DNA of 64,000 nt from Panagrolaimus kolymaensis (Eukaryota; Nematoda; Chromadorea; Rhabditida; Panagrolaimidae): NCBI GenBank assembly GCA_028622995.1, contig JAJQJQ010000002.1:6696001-6760000 (forward strand), written 5' to 3'. The notes under the pieces are model-generated. The model ran no database searches and was not told where the DNA came from. It saw nothing but the letters and a program-made list of their open reading frames with translations. This document shows, one piece after another, positions 58,361 through 64,000 of this stretch. The position numbers and the translations under genes are program-made. Position 1 is the first letter of the stretch, and each line of letters starts with the position of its first letter.

Positions 58361-59413
58361 TTATTTGTGAATCACAACAGCTTTAAACAAAGCATTGACG
58401 AATATAAAGCATGCAAAGGCGACATGAATCCACCATAAACATTTATCGATTGCAACATTTAACGGATCTGATGGCCCATTAAAGGCTTTCGGTTTAATGA
58501 CTAAATATAAGGAAAAAGTCTGAAATAATAAATGTTTAATAATTATTAAAAATTAAATATAAGCAAAATGTCTAAAAAATATAATCTTTTTTATATATAT
58601 AATAACTTTCGAGTAAAAATTTTTACCATTGGAATAATCATAACAATATAATAAATGGCTTGATTAAGTTTAACACCAAAATATAAACAAACGTTGCAAA
58701 GACTGCAGCCAATAGCAAACCATAAATAGCTTTGTTTTCGATACATCCCCATTAAAATAAAAATTATTAATTGCAATGTAATTAAAATTATTTCAGGCAT
58801 ATATGTGTGAAAAAGGCTGTAGTCTCGTTGATTTTCTAAAGAACGAGGAATAATATTTGACTTTTTAGGTTTGAAAAAATTAATAAAAAATTTACCTGCC
58901 AAAAGTGGGACGACATCTTCACGGTCTCTTGCTCCAACTTCCAAATCTTTATCTTCGTTTGTTTTATTAACTGAGTTTTCTTTAAAAAAATATGAGTGAA
59001 GAAAAATTTATTTTTAGAAATCTGCTATTTGTTTATATTTTTTTACTAGAAAGCAGAGCAGGACTTTTTCTAGATTGTGGAAACTTACTTGGATCCGAGA
59101 ATTTACACTCGGCAAACCCAGCATTGATTGCCAAAGTTTTTAAAAGTTCCAACTTAAATTTACATTCTTCAAAACAAAAAACGATTGTTCCAATTTCAAA
59201 TATATTTATTTTTGACATAATACTTGAAAACATTTCATCTTCCTCAAAATTACCTAAAAATAAAAACCATTTGCATTGGTTAATTATTTTTCTGAACTTA
59301 CAATCTTTAAAACTTTTAAACGTCAGCTTTTCTGGTGCTCGATTGGATCTAAATATCCACATGCTGCCATCTTCAGGATAAACAATAATGTCATGTTTTT
59401 CAAAGAAACTCAT
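58361..59413 (-). CDS. VYPxDG-domain four-helix membrane protein, copy 2
   Basis: Four exons close in frame (59413-59302, 59253-59089, 58979-58627, 58519-58361), 262 residues. It starts with IIVYPEDGSMWIFRSNRAPE, then a region FEEDEMFSSIMSKINIFEIG with several cysteines ending ECKFSDPS, an acidic linker (NEDKDLEVGARDREDVVP), then four helices (IILITLQLIIFILMGM and others) and a short tail FKAVVIHK. Intron positions in the N-terminal domain match copy 1 exactly (after the same Asp codon, phase 1). The Ser-Glu run of copy 1 is missing. The start ATG excludes the longer upstream frame, which lacks homology. Confidence 0.75.
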
Positions 59414-60064
59414 TTTTTTAAAAAGGAATATAAAAAATAAACGTGGAAAAAAATGTGAAAACAAAAAAACTAATGGTTTATTATAGAAATCAATAAAAGG
59501 TGCGTGCGTCTTATTTTTATTTGTCTTATCAACCAACACTTTAAATTTCAACTTAAAAAGAAAGCCTCAACAAAATAAAATCTTTATTATCAGCAAAGTT
59601 GTTAAGAGGAAATGGTGTTTTCTATTTTTTTTTTGTGAGATTAGGTTATAGCATGGATTAATTTCTTAGTGGTGATTATTTACCGGTGCGAAAAAAAAAT
59701 TCAAAGAAAAATTTTAGACTAAGAAAAAAATTTTTTGTTGAACCACATAGGTGGTAGAAAGATGTGTCGGCCGCTTTATCATTAGACACGATCATTCAGC
59801 TTGATAACAAAAGCTTTTCTCTTCTTTTTTTATTATTGATTTTAGCTAATACTTTTTTAAAATGGAAAGGTTTTTCTATGATTTATTACACTTTTTCTGT
59901 TTTTCTTTATATAAAGTAAATGTTTTTTGTTGCTAAAAATAAAAAAATTGTATACTTGAAAAAAGACTCACGACTGACTTTTCTAAATTTTAAGCTAGAA
60001 TTTAAATCTTCGATTGTTAGTTAATTTGTTATTTATTAAAATTTTAAATTTTCAATAAGCAAAA
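59414..60064. other. divergent promoter region
   Basis: Between the minus-strand VYPxDG gene and the plus-strand TRPA-like gene; probably holds both promoters. No repeat recognised. Confidence 0.4.
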
Positions 60065-63000
60065 ATGGAAAATAATGGAACTGTCGCGAAAATGAGTAAC
60101 GAAAGTAAGAAAAAATTGTGAATTTTTTTCCTTCATAAAATCGATATTATTTTGTTTTTTTAGGTATAAAAGAAAAAATAAAGAAAAAGTTGAAAGAATT
60201 TCAACCTAAATTGGGAAACATTTATTTTGGCCACATTATTGACACTTGTAATGTTTTACATTTACATGATTTTTATAATGAAATAAAATTTTATGAGGAA
60301 ATTGATATTTTGCAGCTATTTAAATTTTTATCCAAACACAAATTAAAAAGTATTTTCTGGTCTTTGTTATTTAATAAAAGTTTAAAAATTGTTAATTTTG
60401 CCGATGAATCAAAAGAAAATGTTTTTGAATATTTAAAATTAATGGATGAAAATATTTATAAAAATGATGGGAATTCTTTATTACATTACGCGGCTAAAGG
60501 ATTTTTTATATATGAAGAAGGCGAAAATAAAACTTCGGTTCCGATTATCGATGTTGAAACATTTAATCAAATTATGAATGGAATAATTGATTTAGCTTCA
60601 AATGAAAAGAAAACAAACGAAATTATTCGAAGTAAAAATGAATTTGGTTTTACTCCTTTAAAATGCGCGATTGAAAATAGAAATTATAAGGCCGTGGAAT
60701 ATTTAGCTGAATGGTATAATAAATTTGGGATTGCTCGAGATGAATTTTCGTTGGTGCATTTTGCAGCAAAAATAAATATTAAAATTCTTCCAATCCTTTT
60801 TAAAGTAAGTAACACAGCTAAAAAATACGTTGAGTCACGAAAAATAAGTTTTAGAATGGCTGGAATGTTGATGAATTAGACTCGGATGAACGAACATTAT
60901 TATTTATTGCTTCAGAAAAAGGAGACGTTGCTCTTGCCAAAGATCTAATTGAGAGAGGTGCAAATGTTGAACCCGGAAAAATGTTTAAATATACTCCTTT
61001 TTTGGTTGCTGCTACTTGGGATCGAGTGAATATTGTGAAGGTTAAAATATTTTAAAGTTTATTTTATAAAAAAAAACAAATGAAAATAATTTTTTAGCTG
61101 CTCATAGAAACTAATCATTCTGTTATTTATAACATGGAGGATCATTACAGAGCTGTATTAGCTATTGCAGCGAGATATAATTCAACTAATGTTGCAAAGG
61201 TAAAACTTTTAACTATGTATGTTAGTTAAAGACTTTTTTGTTTCAGTTTTTAATGAATGAAACTCCTTATGGAAATGATCTCATTCGTAATGCTGATGTT
61301 TATTTAAATACTCCTCTTCATGTTGTTGCACAAACAGGAAATATGGAAATATTTGAGGTAAAAAAATAAAATACCATAAAAATTCTAAATTCAAATTCAA
61401 AAACTTTTTTTAGAGTATGATAAATTTTTTTGAAACAGCAGAAATAAAAAACATTAATGGTCAAACTCCATTGTATATAGCCGCGGCAAATGGAAATGAT
61501 GCAATTTTTGAACGACTTTTATCTAAAAATGCTTTAATAAACACTAAAGATAAAAATGGAGAAACTCCCTTTTCAATTACTTGCAAAAAAGGTTCAAATA
61601 AATTAATACGAATTTTATTGGATAAAATCGATGTTTTGGAAAGTATTGATTCTCGACGAACATATTTGGAAGTGGCAGTGAAAACTCGAAATATTATTTT
61701 ATTACAATATTTGTTTGATAAAATTAATGCCGCTGATATTATAAATGAATATAATCAAGCATTAAAATATGTTATAGATAATACTGAAGAAATAGTTATT
61801 GCATATAAAGATAGATTAGGATTTAAAAAGCGAAAGAAAGTTAATTTTGAAGATTATTTAATTATTGACGAAGATCATCAAGCTTGCTTTAAAAAAGCCA
61901 TCGAAACTGGGTTTGAAGATGGAGTGAAATATCTTTTAAATTCTAAATACCGCGATATTCTCCTTCATCGACAATCAACAAGTGGACGACTTTTTAATAA
62001 TGAAATACCAAATCCAAGAAGTCCCATGCAATTATTAATTGAATTTATGCCTAAAATGGCTAAACTTGTTTTTGATCAAAGTGTTATTAAAGAAAACAAT
62101 GAAATATATTATGATTTTGAATTTCTTGAAGATGCATATTACACTTTTAACCCCGGTAAGAACTAGTTCAAAAAAAGAAGAAAATGAAACTAACACATAT
62201 TTATTCTTTAAGATTCAAAACCGAAGGTGATTGACAAACTTATTAATAATGTGCCAGTGGATACCATTCCACAAAATTCTTTAGAAGAAAATGGAGGAAA
62301 AAATCAACAAAGCCAAAACCGTTTAAATTCATGTAAAAAAGACACAGATGGCTATGATCAAATAATTGCTAATCATCCTTTGTCCCTTATGGCAAGTTTT
62401 AAAATTATAGCTATTTTTAAAATTATGAATTTAGGTCGAACACCACTGCTATGATCTCTTTTTTCATCCTCTCGTGGAAGCATATATTGATACTAAATGG
62501 AGTCGATTTGCTAAATGGGGCTACTATGCTTGTAAGTTTCTGAAGAAAAAAAAAGTGGAAGGTTTTGAACCGCCATGGATTTTTAAAATAAATGAACAGA
62601 ACTCAAAAAATATATTTTAATTCTTGAAAAAAAAGCCTTCCTAATAATATTAACCATTGATCACTTTTTTAGTATGCCTTTTTCATTTTCTCGTTGTGAT
62701 TTTTCTTACTTATATTTTATATGATGCTAAAGGAACGACATTGGTACAAAACGACCAAGGAAAGAAGGATGAAACTATGTTAATGGATTTCATGATGACA
62801 GTAAGAATATATATATAATATTTGTTAAATTGGATTTTAAAAACTCTTCTTTTTTTAAGCCAACTTCAGCGTGGATTCTTACAGTTTATGGGATAATTCA
62901 ACTTATACTCGTTGGATATAAACTTCAACGAGAATTTAATTTAAGAAATCGATGGTTTGAAATTCTTGTTATTGTTTTGACATTGTTAGTTGGAAAACCT

Positions 63001-64000
63001 ATTTGTAATTTATTAACCGCCGATTTACATTGGGATATATTTATTATTTTATATTTTTGTTCTTGGCTAAACTTGTTGAATTATTTTAAAAAGCATCCAA
63101 GATTTGGAGTTTATGTTTTAATGGTAAATTTAAAAATCACGCTAATCTAATATCCAAATAAAATTTTTTTTATAGATGCAAGACATTTTAACGTCGTTTT
63201 TAAGATTTGTACCAATTTTTATTATGTTTATGTTACCATTTGTTATTTTGTTTCATGTTTTACTTGGCGAAGAAGTAATTATTTTTTATTTAAAAAATTT
63301 TTAAACACTTATTTTTCCTACCATTTTTTTCTCATTAACCAAGGTTGTTTAAATTTTTAGAGAGATGCTGCTTCGTTTTTCAAGAGATTTGTTCGAACTT
63401 TGGTAATGATGATTGGAGAATTTGATTACAGAGATTCAATTGCAGCCAAAGCTACTTTTATTTCAAGCTTAATTTTTTGCTTATTTATTTTTTTTATAAC
63501 AATCTTTTTTATGAATTTACTCGTGGGTTTGGCTGTCAGTGATATTTCGAAGATTCTTGAAAAAACTACCATCACAAGGAGAATTATGCAAATTGAAACC
63601 ATCCATCACATTGAAATTTCCATGCCAAATTATTTTAGGCGAAAGTATTGGAAAAGTTTTTGTGAAAAGAAAAAAAGTTTGAAAGAATTGGAAAAGCAAA
63701 AACATTATTTTACTTCTGCAAGATTTCGAGAATATTTTAAATGGTTTGGTTTACCTAAAAGTGCAATTAAAGATGAATTTAATGATGATGTAAAACTTTT
63801 ACCTCCCAAAATAACGTGCGTTTTTAATTAAATATTTTAGGAATCTTCTCAATGGGCGATTGCATTAGAAAAGAAATACACCGATTTGGAACGTAAATTA
63901 GAAACGGGTTTAGAAGAAAATAGAAGAAATTTAGCTGATATTAATTCGAATATTATGAATGAGCTTAAAAATATTATGGAAACAATCAAAGATCTTAAAA
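60065..64000 (+). CDS. TRPA-like ankyrin-repeat cation channel (3' end beyond window)
   Basis: Thirteen exons seen (60065-60104, 60164-60804, 60855-61040, 61098-61199, 61247-61357, 61414-62155, 62213-62391, 62435-62531, 62673-62800, 62860-63123, 63176-63274, 63361-63789, 63841 to the edge), about 1,059 residues. The N-terminal 700 residues hold ankyrin repeats (GNSLLHYAAKG, GFTPLKCAIENRNYKAVEYL, LNTPLHVVAQTGNMEIFE, GQTPLYIAAANG, KNGETPFSITCKKGS). HPLVEAYIDTKWSRFAKWG precedes six helices. MMIGEFDY is the pore-loop region, and FMNLLVGLAVSDI ends S6 as in TRPA1. After S6 a coiled coil begins (LERKLETGLEENRRNLADI). TRPA channels sense temperature or irritants. The intron after exon 7 is GC-AG. 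The 3' end lies outside. Confidence 0.88.

Noticed and set aside
58840..58890. A 35-base intron within exon 3 of the second VYPxDG gene
   Set aside because: It is shorter than every other intron in the window and the frame is open without it.
63816..63840. A 25-base intron before the last TRPA exon using GTGCGT
   Set aside because: Too short and out of phase; the GTAAAA donor at 63790 gives a 51-base intron and keeps the frame.
1..64000. CRISPR arrays, bacterial operons, viral genes
   Set aside because: No regularly spaced repeats and no Shine-Dalgarno-led gene runs; apart from the probable solo LTR there are no viral-type genes. The gene structure is eukaryotic throughout.

Overview
The window looks like nuclear DNA of a nematode. 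It is strongly AT-rich. Almost all genes are split by short introns (mostly 45-80 bases, GT...TTTCAG). Several ATGs lie only a few bases downstream of a good TTTTTAG or TTTCAG acceptor that has no partner donor, as expected for spliced-leader trans-splicing. The gene families also fit a worm: C-type lectins, multi-vWA surface proteins, nematode F-box-like proteins, otopetrin and TRPA-like channels, a NEK kinase. The F-box-like 'TCKYFF..KK' style and the AT-rich genome make me favour a clade IV (Panagrolaimus-like) worm, but that is an inference from memory.

Layout. 1-980: 3' part of a gene with a possible KH-like fold. 1.2-8.9 kb: gene-poor, with two MITE-like elements (hAT type with an 8-bp duplication; TTAA-flanked). 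8.9-12.9 kb: a small hypothetical gene, a NEK6/7-like kinase (-) and a single-pass proline-rich membrane protein (-). 13.4-17.4 kb: three LAPTM4-like four-helix membrane proteins (+). 17.7-25.9 kb: a broken C-type lectin, a 12-exon triple-vWA membrane protein, and a second vWA gene cut in two by about 2.2 kb of repetitive DNA with a 699-bp palindrome. 26.7-32.3 kb (-): a secreted C-type lectin, a divergent four-helix protein, an F-box-like protein and a GT2-fold glycosyltransferase-like gene. 34.8-53.5 kb: a second, larger LAPTM4-like cluster on both strands, with two decayed copies, interrupted by a ten-exon otopetrin gene (-) and a probable solo LTR. 53.8-59.4 kb (-): a small helical protein, two paralogues of an apparently unnamed family (N-terminal 'VYPxDG' domain joined to four membrane helices) and an F-box-like pseudogene between them. 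60.1-64.0 kb: most of a TRPA-like ankyrin/channel gene (+), running off the right edge.

The dominant theme is local expansion and decay of the LAPTM4-like family: 14 apparently intact members plus two relics. Two subfamilies share the intron after the third exported block. One subfamily carries a CCCGCMHVxTGT-type cysteine motif and a second intron, and most of its members end in a YxxM or YxxV tail like an endo-lysosomal sorting signal. All exon models below were built by hand so that splice phases close in frame; they have not been tested against transcripts.
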